From assembly GCF_028292805.1 (NCBI RefSeq), contig NZ_JAQGLS010000055.1, forward strand, positions 1 to 50,198: DNA of 50,198 nt. The letters run 5' to 3'. The notes below the pieces were generated by a model. It did no database searches, was not told where the DNA came from, and saw nothing but the letters and a program-made list of their open reading frames with translations. The DNA comes from Ramlibacter sp. (GTDB lineage: Bacteria > Pseudomonadota > Gammaproteobacteria > Burkholderiales > Burkholderiaceae_C). The position numbers and the translations under genes were made by a program. Positions within the stretch are counted from its first letter, which is position 1. Each line of letters begins with the position of its first letter. Below are positions 34,544 to 47,762 of this stretch, piece by piece.

Positions 34544-35722
34544 ATGCAAGCGCCACCCGAGCTTCCCGGCGCCGCGCCCGGCATCCTGTTCGTCGACGAC
34601 GAACCGACATCCCGCAAGTGGTTCGCCCGCGAATTCGGTGACGAGTTCAAGGTGGTCACGGCCGGCGGCGCCGACGAGGCTCTGGCCATGCTGGGCGCGC
34701 GCAGCAGCGAGTTCGGTGTGCTGGTCACCGACTACCGGATGCCCGAGCGCGACGGCATGAAGCTGCTGCGGGCGGTGCAGCGCGACTTCCGCCACGTGAT
34801 CCGCCTGCTGGCGACCGCCTACGCCGAGAAGGACGTGGCGATCGCCGCGGTCAACCAGGGCAAGGTGCTGCGCATCCTGGAAAAGCCGTTGGACGGCAAC
34901 GCGACGCGCGAGGCCTTGCGTGAGGCGCTGGCGCTGTACCGCACCCAGACCCTGGAGCGGATGGTCAACGAAGGCCGGGTGGCGGCCTTGCGCGAGGCGC
35001 TGGGCTTCCTGGCGCACGAACTGAACACGCCGCTGGCGACCGTGCGCGGCCTGATCGGCACCGTCGCGGCGCGGCAGCTGCCGACGCCGCCGGACGCCGC
35101 CGCCGGCGTGGCGTACTTCACCGAAGACCATCCGGGCGAGATCGTCGCGGCGCTGGAGCGGGCCGAGCGCCGCGCGTTGTACTGCCAGTCGCTGGTGTCC
35201 ACCTTCGTGCAGTCGGCGCGCGACGCCTATCCGGGCGCCGTGCCGCAATCGGTCAGCGCCAGCAGCCTGGTGGGCGCGCTGCTGGACGAATTTCCGTTCG
35301 AAGCCAACGAGCGCGGCTGCGTCAGCAGCGACGTGCAGCACGACTTCCACCTGCCCGGCCGGCGCGACTTGCTGTACCTGGTGCTGTGCACGCTGGCCAA
35401 GAACGCCTTGTTGGCGCTGCGCGGGCGGCCGTCGCCGCAGCTGCGCATCGAAGTCGGCTGCGACGAGCGGGCCCTGCCGGGCCGGCGCGCCTGGATACTG
35501 TTTCGCGACAACGGCCCCGGCATCCCCCCGGAGGTGCTGGCCAAGCTGACCCGCGAGCCGGTCACCACCCGGGCAAGCACCGGCGGCAACGGCATGGGCT
35601 TGCTGTTCTGCCACCGCGTCATGCAGGCCATCAACGGCAGCATCGACATCCAGTCGGTGCCGGGGCAGGGCACCGCAGTGGCGCTGTTCTTCCAGCCACT
35701 GGCCGCGGGCAGCACCGGATAA
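34544..35722 (+). CDS. Response regulator-histidine kinase fusion (REC-HisKA-HATPase), no TM
   Basis: 392 aa; ILFVDDEPTSRKWF, LVTDYRMPERDGMKLL, LGFLAHELNTPLATVRG H-box, FRDNGPGIPPEV, GGNGMGLLFCHRVM. Confidence 0.92.
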   Translation: MQAPPELPGAAPGILFVDDEPTSRKWFAREFGDEFKVVTAGGADEALAMLGARSSEFGVLVTDYRMPERDGMKLLRAVQRDFRHVIRLLATAYAEKDVAIAAVNQGKVLRILEKPLDGNATREALREALALYRTQTLERMVNEGRVAALREALGFLAHELNTPLATVRGLIGTVAARQLPTPPDAAAGVAYFTEDHPGEIVAALERAERRALYCQSLVSTFVQSARDAYPGAVPQSVSASSLVGALLDEFPFEANERGCVSSDVQHDFHLPGRRDLLYLVLCTLAKNALLALRGRPSPQLRIEVGCDERALPGRRAWILFRDNGPGIPPEVLAKLTREPVTTRASTGGNGMGLLFCHRVMQAINGSIDIQSVPGQGTAVALFFQPLAAGSTG

Positions 35723-35789
35723 CGCCGACGCCCCGGGCCGGGCCGGTTAGGATTTCGGTCATCGCGTAGCCAACAACACAGGAGACCGA

Positions 35790-37430
35790 ATGCTGGGCCT
35801 GATGCAAAGCCAACCGCTGCTGATTTCGTCGCTGATCGAGCACGCGGAGCGCCACCATGGCGACACGGAAATCGTTTCGCGGCGGGTAGAAGGCGACATC
35901 CACCGCTACAGCTGGCGCGAGGCGGCGCGGCGGTCGCGCCAGGTGGCGCATGCCCTGGACGGCATGCAGCTGCTGTTTTCCGACCGGGTGGCGACGCTGG
36001 CCTGGAACGGCTACCGCCACCTGGAGCTGTACTTCGGCGTCAGCGGCTCGGGCCGCGTGCTGCACACCCTGAACCCGCGGTTGCACCCGGAGCAGATCGC
36101 CTGGATCGCCAATCACGCCGAAGACCAGGTGCTGTGCTTCGACCTGACCTTCCTGCCGCTGGTGCAGGCGATCCACGCCAGGTGCCCAGGCATCCGCCAG
36201 TACGTGGCGCTGTGCGAGGCCGACCAGATGCCGGCGGACAGCGGCGTGCCCAACCTGCTTTGCTACGAAGACTGGATCGGCGGCCAGTCCACCAGCTACC
36301 GCTGGCCAACCTTCGACGAAAACTCGGCCTCGAGCATGTGCTACACCAGTGGCACCACCGGCCACCCCAAGGCCGCGCTCTACAGCCACCGTTCGACCCT
36401 GCTGCACGCCTACGCCGCCGCCTTGCCGGACGTCATGAGCCTGTCGGCGCGCGACTCGGTGCTGCCGGTGGTGCCGATGTTCCACGTCAATGCCTGGGGC
36501 ATCCCGTACTCGGCGGCGCTGACCGGCTGCAAGCTCGTGTTCCCCGGCCCGGCCCTGGACGGCAAGTCGGTGTACGAACTGATCGAGGCCGAGCAGGTGA
36601 CGTATGCCGCCGGCGTGCCCACCGTCTGGCAGATGCTGTTGGGCCACATGAAGCCGGCCGGGCTGCGCTTTTCCGCGCTCAAGCGCACGGTGATCGGCGG
36701 CTCGGCCTGCCCGCCGGCCATGATCGCCGCCTTCCGCGAAGACTACGGGGTCGAGGTGCTGCACGCCTGGGGCATGACGGAGATGAGCCCGCTGGGCACG
36801 CTGTGCACCTTGAAGAACAAGCACCTGGCGTTGCCCGCGCAAGACCAGATGAAGCTGCGCCTGAAACAGGGCCGCACCATCTTCGGCGTCAACATGAAGA
36901 TCGTCGGCGACCAGGGCCAGGAGCTGCCCTGGGACGGCAGGACCTTCGGCGACCTGTACGTCAAGGGGCCGTGGGTGCTGCGCGAGTATTTCAAGGGCGA
37001 GGGCGGCGATCCGCTGGTCAAGGATGCCGACGGGGTCGGCTGGTTCCCTACCGGCGACGTCGCCACCATCGACGGCGACGGCTACATGCAGATCACCGAC
37101 CGCAGCAAGGACGTGATCAAGTCGGGCGGAGAGTGGATCAGCTCGATCGACATCGAGAACATCGCCATGGCCCATCCGGGGGTGCAGATGGCAGCCTGCG
37201 TCGGCATGCCGCACCCGAAATGGGACGAGCGCCCGATCGTCGCCGTCGTCAGGCGCCCCGGCGCCGAAGTCACGCGCGAGGAGCTGATCGGGTTCTACGA
37301 AGGCAAGATCGCCAAGTGGCAGGTGCCCGACGACGTGGTATTCGTCGAGGCGATTCCGCTGGGTGCCACCGGCAAGATGCTCAAGACCCGGCTGCGCGAA
37401 ACGCTCAAGGACTACAAGCTGCCAGCGTGA
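35790..37430 (+). CDS. Long-chain/medium-chain acyl-CoA ligase (AMP-binding)
   Basis: 546 aa; [68 protein letters not shown]. Confidence 0.95.
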   Translation: MLGLMQSQPLLISSLIEHAERHHGDTEIVSRRVEGDIHRYSWREAARRSRQVAHALDGMQLLFSDRVATLAWNGYRHLELYFGVSGSGRVLHTLNPRLHPEQIAWIANHAEDQVLCFDLTFLPLVQAIHARCPGIRQYVALCEADQMPADSGVPNLLCYEDWIGGQSTSYRWPTFDENSASSMCYTSGTTGHPKAALYSHRSTLLHAYAAALPDVMSLSARDSVLPVVPMFHVNAWGIPYSAALTGCKLVFPGPALDGKSVYELIEAEQVTYAAGVPTVWQMLLGHMKPAGLRFSALKRTVIGGSACPPAMIAAFREDYGVEVLHAWGMTEMSPLGTLCTLKNKHLALPAQDQMKLRLKQGRTIFGVNMKIVGDQGQELPWDGRTFGDLYVKGPWVLREYFKGEGGDPLVKDADGVGWFPTGDVATIDGDGYMQITDRSKDVIKSGGEWISSIDIENIAMAHPGVQMAACVGMPHPKWDERPIVAVVRRPGAEVTREELIGFYEGKIAKWQVPDDVVFVEAIPLGATGKMLKTRLRETLKDYKLPA

Positions 37431-37433
37431 CCG

Positions 37434-37543
37434 GCGGCGCCAACTCTTGCCTGTCACCTGCGCGATATGCAGCCGGGGCCTCAGGGGCGATCCCTGAGCA
37501 GAGGCGCCGCTACGGCAGGCCCGACCGCTCGGGCTTTTTTTTT
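37434..37543 (+). promoter_or_regulatory. Candidate structured leader/attenuator upstream of livH
   Basis: 8-bp closing stem GCGGCGCC (37434..37441)/GGCGCCGC (37503..37510); hairpins CTGC..GCAG (37458..37472) and CTCAGGG..CCCTGAG (37480..37498); followed by an intrinsic terminator. Confidence 0.4.
37519..37543 (+). terminator. Rho-independent terminator 18 bp before the livH ATG
   Basis: GCCCGA-CCGC-TCGGGC followed by T9. Confidence 0.85.
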
Positions 37544-37561
37544 GCAGACTGCTGGAGGGGT

Positions 37562-38515
37562 ATGTTTTCCGAGTTCGTGACCATTTCGCTGTTGAACGGC
37601 GTGAGCTACGGCCTGCTGCTGTTCATGCTCAGCTCTGGCCTGACGCTGATCTTCAGCATGATGGGCGTGCTCAACTTCGCCCACACCAGCTTCTACATGC
37701 TGGGCGCCTACCTGGCGTACACCATCTCCGGCGTGGTCGGCTTCTGGCCGGCCCTCTTGCTGGCGCCGCTGGCAGTGGGCGCGCTGGGCGCGCTGTTCGA
37801 GCGCTACGCGCTGCGCCGCGTGCACAAGTTCGGCCACGTACCGGAACTGCTGGTGACCTTCGGCCTGTCGTACCTGATCCTGGAGCTGGTCCAGCTGATC
37901 TGGGGCCGCTCCACCGTGCCCTACGGCCTGCCGACGCAGCTGCAGGGCCCGCTGTTCACGCTGTTCGGGACGCAATTTCCCAGGTCGCGCTCCTTCATCA
38001 TGCTGGTGGCGCTGATGATGCTGGCCAGCGTCTGGCTGCTGCTCACGCGCACGCGGATCGGGCTGGTGATCCAGGCCGCGCTGGCGCATCCCGACATGGT
38101 CGAAGCGCTCGGGCACAACGTGCCGCGCGTGTTCATGCTGGTGTTCGGCGGCGGCGCCGCGCTGGCAGGGCTGGCCGGCGTGATCGGCGGCAACACCTAC
38201 GTGACCGAGCCGGCGATGGCCGCCTCGGTCGGCTCCATCATCTTCGTGGTGGTGGTGGTCGGCGGCATGGGCTCGCTGGCCGGCGCCTTCCTGGCCTCGC
38301 TGCTGATCGGCATCCTGCAGACTTTCGCGGTGGCGCTGGACCATTCGGCGGCCAGCATGCTGCGGCCGCTGGGCGTCAACCTCACTGAAGGCGACTTCGG
38401 CTACCCCTTGATGTCCCTGACCATCTCGCAGGTGGCGCCCATCCTGCCGTACCTGTTGCTCGTGCTGATCCTGATTTTCCGGCCCAGTGGCCTGCTCGGG
38501 AAGCGGGAAGACTGA
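37562..38515 (+). CDS. livH: Branched-chain amino-acid-type ABC transporter permease (LivH-like)
   Basis: 317 aa; NGVSYGLLLFMLSSGLTLIFSMMGVLNFAHTSFYMLGAY...GGMGSLAGAFLASLLIG. Confidence 0.93.
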   Translation: MFSEFVTISLLNGVSYGLLLFMLSSGLTLIFSMMGVLNFAHTSFYMLGAYLAYTISGVVGFWPALLLAPLAVGALGALFERYALRRVHKFGHVPELLVTFGLSYLILELVQLIWGRSTVPYGLPTQLQGPLFTLFGTQFPRSRSFIMLVALMMLASVWLLLTRTRIGLVIQAALAHPDMVEALGHNVPRVFMLVFGGGAALAGLAGVIGGNTYVTEPAMAASVGSIIFVVVVVGGMGSLAGAFLASLLIGILQTFAVALDHSAASMLRPLGVNLTEGDFGYPLMSLTISQVAPILPYLLLVLILIFRPSGLLGKRED

Positions 38516-38516
38516 G

Positions 38517-39814
38517 ATGGCACGCACCAAGACCCATTACAGCTTCAGGCCGCTGAACGCAGCCCGCTGCGCCATCTGGTCGCTGTTCGCGCTGGCGCTG
38601 GTCGTCGCCCCGCTGGTGTTCAAGAGCAGCCTGGCGCTGACGATGCTGTCGCAGATCGGCTATCTGATCGTCATCTGCCTGTCGTACAACATCCTGCTGG
38701 GGCAGGGCGGCATGCTTAGCTTCGGCCACGCGGTGTACGTCGGCCTGGGCTCCTTTATCGCCATCCACGCGATGAACCTGGCGTCCAAGGGCGCCATCCC
38801 GGTGCCGCTGGTGCTGATCCCGCTCGTGGGCGGCCTGGCCGGCGTGTTCTTCGCGGCGCTGCTCGGCTTCGTGACGACCAAGAAGTCGGGCACCACCTTC
38901 GCCATGATCACGCTGGGCATCGGCGAGCTGGTCGCCTCGATGGCGTTGATGTTCCCCAGCTTCTTCGGCGGCGAGGGCGGCGTCACCACCAACCGGGTCT
39001 ACGGCCAGCCGTTCCTGGGCATCACCTTCGGGCCGCAGATCCAGGTGTACTACCTCATCGCCTCCTATTGCTTCGTCTGCACCGCCGCGATGTACGCCTT
39101 CACCGGCACGCCGCTGGGGCGCATGCTGAACGCGGTGCGCGACAACCCTGAGCGGGTCGAGTTCATCGGCTACAACACCCAGCGCGTGCGCTACTTCGCC
39201 TTCATCGTCTCGGGCTTTTTCGCCGGCGTCGGCGGCGGGCTGGCGGCGATCAACTTCGAGATCGTCAACGCCGCCGACAGCCTGGCGGCGGCGCGCTCGG
39301 GCGGCTACCTGCTGTTCACGTTCCTGGGCGGCGCCACCTTCTTTTTCGGCCCCATCATCGGCGCCGTGCTGCTGGTGTTCGCCTCCATCCTGCTGTCGGA
39401 GTTGAGCAAGGCCTGGCTGCTGTACCTGGGCCTGATCTTCCTGTTCATGGTGATGTATGCGCCCGGCGGCGTGGCCAGCCTGATCATGATGAACGTGCGG
39501 GTGGCGGCCTACGGCAAGCTGCGCACGCTGTGGGTGGCGTACCTGGCGCTGGCCGGCACGGCGCTGTTCGCCGTGCTGGGCGTGGCCGCGATCGTCGAGA
39601 TGATCTACCACATCCAGTTGAACGCGGCGCTCGGGCCGGTGGTCCCCTTTCTGGGCGCCAGCCTCGACACCCGTTCGCTGGACACCTGGGCCGGCGCCGT
39701 CTTCCTGCTGCTCGCCAGCCTCGGGCTGTTCGAGCTGACGCGTCGCAGCTTCCTGCGACAGTGGGACACCATCCAGGAAGAAATCGAGCGCGAGATCAAG
39801 CACCGGGAGGCACT

Positions 39815-39818
<4 letters not shown>
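38517..39818 (+). CDS. livM: Branched-chain amino-acid-type ABC transporter permease (LivM-like)
   Basis: 433 aa; QIGYLIVICLSYNILLGQGGMLSFGHAVYVGLGSF...GGATFFFGPIIGAVLL. Confidence 0.93.
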
Positions 39819-40593
<775 letters not shown>

Positions 40594-40594
<1 letters not shown>

Positions 40595-41289
40595 TGCTGA
40601 CCGTGAAGAACCTGCATGCCTTCTATGGCAAGAGCCACGTGCTGCATGGGGTGCAATTCGAAGTGGGGCAGGGCGAGATCGTGGCCTTGCTCGGGCGCAA
40701 CGGCTCCGGCCGCTCCACCACGGCCAAGGCGGTGATGGGAATGGTGGAATGCGCCGGCGACGTCAGCTGGCGCGGCCAGGCGATCCAGGGCCGCAAGCCG
40801 TACGAGATCGCCCACCTGGGCATCGGCTACGTGCCGGAAAACCGCGAGATCTTCCCCCGGCTCACCGTCCACCAGAACCTGATGCTGGGGCAAAAGAAAG
40901 CCGGCCAGAAAGGCCGCTGGAGCTTCGGTGACATGTACGCGATGTTCCCGCGGCTGAAGGAGCGGCAGCACACCGAGGCTGGCGTGCTCTCGGGGGGCGA
41001 GCAGCAGATGCTGACGCTGTGCCGCACCCTGATGGGCGACCCGGAGCTGATCATCATCGACGAGCCGACCGAGGGCCTGGCGCCAAAGATCGTGGAGCTG
41101 GTGGGCGAGTACCTCAAGAGGCTCAAGGCGCGCGGCGTGTCGGTGCTGCTGATCGAGCAGAAGCTGACCATCGCCATGGCGATCTCGGACCGCACGCTGG
41201 TGATGGGGCACGGCAGCATCGTGTTTCAGGGAACCCCTGACAGCCTGCGCGCCGACGCCTATATTCGGAAGGAATGGCTGGAGGTCTGA
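40594..41289 (+). CDS. livF: ABC transporter ATP-binding protein (LivF-like) with Arg in Walker A
   Basis: 231 aa; LLGRNGSGRSTTAKAVMG, LSGGEQQMLTLCRTLMGDPELIIIDEPTEGLAPKIV. Confidence 0.94.
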
Positions 41290-41406
41290 CACCCGCGCAA
41301 CTGCGAGGCTGAGCCCGGGTGGGAGCCCGGGACGGCAGGATTCCGTGTCCCGCAGCCGACAGGCAGTGATTGCACGGCAGCAACGCCCACCTACAATCCC
41401 CGAAAC

Positions 41407-41418
41407 GAACGACCGTTC
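41407..41418. promoter_or_regulatory. Candidate TetR-type operator palindrome upstream of the fadB-like gene
   Basis: aaacGAACG-AC-CGTTCtttt inverted repeat 25 bp before the ATG at 41443. Confidence 0.4.
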
Positions 41419-41442
41419 TTTTCTCATTCGAAGGAAACCAGC

Positions 41443-43542
<2,100 letters not shown>

Positions 43543-43577
43543 CGGGCCCCGGCTTCGCACCAGCGGCGCCATGGCCC

Positions 43578-43604
43578 GTCATCCCCGCGCAGGCGGGGAT
43601 CCAG
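43578..43604. repeat. Palindromic repeat family 2 (GTCATCCCCGCGCAGGCGGGGATCCAG)
   Basis: ATCCCCGC-GCAG-GCGGGGAT inverted repeat in the fadB-thiolase gap. Confidence 0.75.
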
Positions 43605-43923
43605 GGCCCGCCTTTCCACCCCATGGACAAACGCATCTTCCTCACCCTCGCTGCCCTGCTGCGGTTGCCGCTGGCAGCCGTGGCTGTCGACACCAGGCGC
43701 CAGGGTTCGCGCCAGGTGCGGGTCGCGCCGGCGCCCTATCGCCGACAAACATCTACTGGTTCTCCCCGGTGCGGGTCAAGCCGAGGATCTGCCCCGGCCG
43801 CACCGCACCAACGAGGGCTGGCGGTCGCCGACCTCGGCGGGATCGTCCGCTTCTATCACCAGCTGCTGCGCAACCTGAACGCGCCGGCGCCCTGACCACG
43901 TACTTCCCCCAGAAAGGCCTCCC

Positions 43924-45099
<1,176 letters not shown>

Positions 45100-45112
45100 G
45101 CGCAGGGAAGGT

Positions 45113-46273
45113 ATGTCTTGCCTTCGTCCCACCCTCGACTTCCTGCTCAATGACTGGTTGCAGGCTGGTCGCCTTGCCCAGGGGCCGCGCTTTGCCGACC
45201 ATTCGCGCGAGACCTTCGACGCGGTTCTCGACACCTGCGAGCGGATCGCGCGCGAGAAATACGCGCCGTTCAATCTCCTGGTCGACACCGAGGAGCCACG
45301 CTTGGCCGGTGACAGAGTCATCCTGCCGCAGGCGACGCAGGCGACGCACGAGGCGCACCTGGCCTACGTCGCGTCCGGCATGATCGGCGCGGCGCAAGAC
45401 GACGGGGAGGGTGGCATGCAGCTGCCCTACACGATCGAGGCGGCGGCCGGCACCTTCTTCGCCACGGCTTCGGTCAGCATCGACGCCAGCCTGCTGACCA
45501 AGGGCAATGCCAACCTGCTGCTGGTGCACGGCACCCGGGCGCAAAAGGCAGCCTTCGCCCGCCCTGAGTTCGCCGGCCGCTTTGCCGGCACGATGTGCCT
45601 GCCGCAGCCGCAGGCCGGCTCCTCGCCGTCGGGCATCACGACCGGCGCGACGCCCGACGGCCGCGGCTTCGCAGCCGACCCGCTGGGCCCACGCTTTCGC
45701 CTCGAGGGCGACAAGATGTGGTTCTCGGCCGGCGAGCACGAGCTGGCCGAGAACATCGTCCACCTGGTGCCGGCCGAGATCCCGGGGCCGGACGGCAAGC
45801 TGGTGGCGGGCACGCGCGGCATCTCGCTGTTCATCGTTCCCAAGGCCGATCTGCTGGGGGCGCAAGGTGGTGATGGAGGACGGCAAGGGCCTGCAACTGC
45901 TGGCCGGCCGCATCGACTCCACCGTCGAGCGCGCGATCCCGCAGCCGCAGCTGGCCGAGCACGCCAAGGCGCTCGCTCAGGCGCTGCAGCGCGTGCTCGC
46001 GGCCACCCAGGCCGCCTGGGCCAGCGGCCAGTTGGCCCAAGCGCTGGCCAAGGCCGTGCCTTACATGCAGGCCTTCAGGCACCTGGTGATCGCCTGGGCC
46101 TGGCTGGACGTGCTGCTGGTGGTGCCCGCCGACAGCACGCGGCCGGCCGACGAAGGCCGCAGCCGCGGCGCCCGCTATTTCTTCCACTACGAGTTGCCCC
46201 GGGTCCCGGCCTGGCTGCGCGTGGTGGAGACCGTAACCCGACCTGCGCCACCATGCCCGAGGAGGCTTTCTGA
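45113..46273 (+). pseudogene. Acyl-CoA dehydrogenase with internal deletion and two frameshifts
   Basis: N-terminal ~250 aa (MSCLRPTLDFLLNDWLQ...SLFIVPKADLLG) in one frame; C-terminal domain (RKVVMEDGKGLQLLAGRID...AVPYMQAFRHLVIAWAWLDVLL...ARYFFHYELPRVPAWLRVVET) in another; terminal NPTCATMPEEAF back in the first. Catalytic middle is missing. Confidence 0.8.
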
Positions 46274-46506
46274 AAACCACCACTGCCCGCAACCTGGCGC
46301 GCCTGCACGCGCTGATCTGGAGCCTGATCTTCGGCGGCCTGTTCGTCCTGGTGCTGGGCCTGGCGACGCAGCGATTCGACGACGCGGTCGGCTGGTCGCT
46401 GGTGGTCGTCGGCGGCCTGGCCGCGGCAGTCGGCGCGGTGCTGATCCTGGTGCGCGCGCGCCTGGTCGAAGCGCCCGCGGCCCCAGGCGCACAATCCGAC
46501 GCATGA
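46270..46506 (+). CDS. Small two-TM membrane protein, CTG start
   Basis: (L/M)KTTTARNLARLHALIWSLIFGGLFVLVLGLATQRFDDAVGWSLVVVGGLAAAVGAVLILVRARLVEAPAAPGAQSDA; GAGGAGG-N4-CTG; absent from the supplied ORF track. Confidence 0.65.
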   Translation: MKTTTARNLARLHALIWSLIFGGLFVLVLGLATQRFDDAVGWSLVVVGGLAAAVGAVLILVRARLVEAPAAPGAQSDA

Positions 46507-46525
46507 CCCAAAGGAGACTTCCCGC

Positions 46526-47317
46526 ATGACGCGCACCGTGCAGCAATTGTTCAACCTGGAAGGCAAGACCGCGCTGGTCACGGGCGGCTCGCGCGGGCTC
46601 GGCCTGCAGATGGCGCACGCGCTCGGCGAAGCCGGCGCCCGGATCATGCTGACGTCGCGCAAGGCGGACGACCTGGAAGTGGCAACGGCCGACCTGCAGG
46701 CCGCCGGCATCGACGCCCGCTGGATCGCCGCCGACTGTGGCCGCGAGGGCGACATCCACAAGCTGGCCGACCAGACGCTCGAGCGCATGGGTGACGTCGA
46801 CATCCTCGTCAACAACGCGGGGGCCGCCTGGGGCGCACCGGCCGAAGACCATCCGCTGGACGGCTGGGACAAGGTGATGAACCTCAACGTGCGCGGCTAC
46901 TTCATCCTGAGCCAGCGCGTCGCCAAGAAAAGCATGATCCCGCGCCAGCGCGGCCGGATCATCAACATCGCCTCCATCGCCGGGCTGGGCGGCAACCCGC
47001 AAGGCATGCAGACCCTGGCGTACAACACGTCCAAGGGGGCGGTCATCACCTTCACCCAGGCGCTGGCCTGCGAGTGGGGCCGCTACGGCATCACAGTCAA
47101 CGCGATCTGCCCGGGGTTCTTTCCCAGCAAGCTGACGCAGGGCCTGCTCGAGCGCATGGGCGAGGAGAACATGGCGAAGCACGCGCCGCTGGGACGGCTG
47201 GGCGACGACGAGGACCTCAAGGGCACGGCGGTGCTGCTGGCCTCCGACGCCGGCAAGCACATCACCGGCCAGTGGCTGGCGGTGGACGGCGGCGTCAGCG
47301 TGGTCAGCGGGGGCTGA
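46526..47317 (+). CDS. Short-chain dehydrogenase/reductase (SDR)
   Basis: 263 aa; ALVTGGSRGLGLQ, NNAG, YNTSKGAV, NAICPGFFPSKLT. Confidence 0.95.
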   Translation: MTRTVQQLFNLEGKTALVTGGSRGLGLQMAHALGEAGARIMLTSRKADDLEVATADLQAAGIDARWIAADCGREGDIHKLADQTLERMGDVDILVNNAGAAWGAPAEDHPLDGWDKVMNLNVRGYFILSQRVAKKSMIPRQRGRIINIASIAGLGGNPQGMQTLAYNTSKGAVITFTQALACEWGRYGITVNAICPGFFPSKLTQGLLERMGEENMAKHAPLGRLGDDEDLKGTAVLLASDAGKHITGQWLAVDGGVSVVSGG

Positions 47318-47321
47318 GGCC

Positions 47322-47747
47322 GTGGCCGCCCCCAATCTGTTCGGCGTCGAGATTCCCTTCGTCAGCCACCTCGGCCTGGAGCTGGTGCTGATGGAAGGCG
47401 GCGCCTCCGAGCTGCGCTACCTGCCCAAACCCGAGCACATGAACTCCTTCATGGTCACCCACGGCGGCGCCGTGATGACCATGCTGGACGTGACGCTGGC
47501 CACCGCCGCGCGCAGCATCGACCTGGAGATCGGCGTGGTCACCATCGAGATGAAGACGTCCTTCATGCGGCCCTGCGTCGGCCAGCTGGTCTCGCGCGGC
47601 CGCCTGCTGCACCGCACCCGGTCCATGGCGTTCACCGAAGGCACGATCTACGACGCCCAGGGCAACGCCTGCGCGCATGCCACCGGCACCTTCAAGTACG
47701 TCAAGCGCCAGCCCACCGGCCCGCAAAGCGCCATTTCCACCGACTGA
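47322..47747 (+). CDS. PaaI-family hotdog thioesterase
   Basis: 141 aa; MNSFMVTHGGAVMTMLDVTLATAARS...GVVTIEMKTSFMRP. Confidence 0.9.
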   Translation: MAAPNLFGVEIPFVSHLGLELVLMEGGASELRYLPKPEHMNSFMVTHGGAVMTMLDVTLATAARSIDLEIGVVTIEMKTSFMRPCVGQLVSRGRLLHRTRSMAFTEGTIYDAQGNACAHATGTFKYVKRQPTGPQSAISTD

Positions 47748-47762
47748 CAGGCGAGGTTCCCC

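Noticed and set aside
41314-41331. CCCGGG-TGGGAG-CCCGGG hairpin after livF as a terminator
   Set aside because: Only 6 bp of self-palindromic CCCGGG and no T-run; insufficient.
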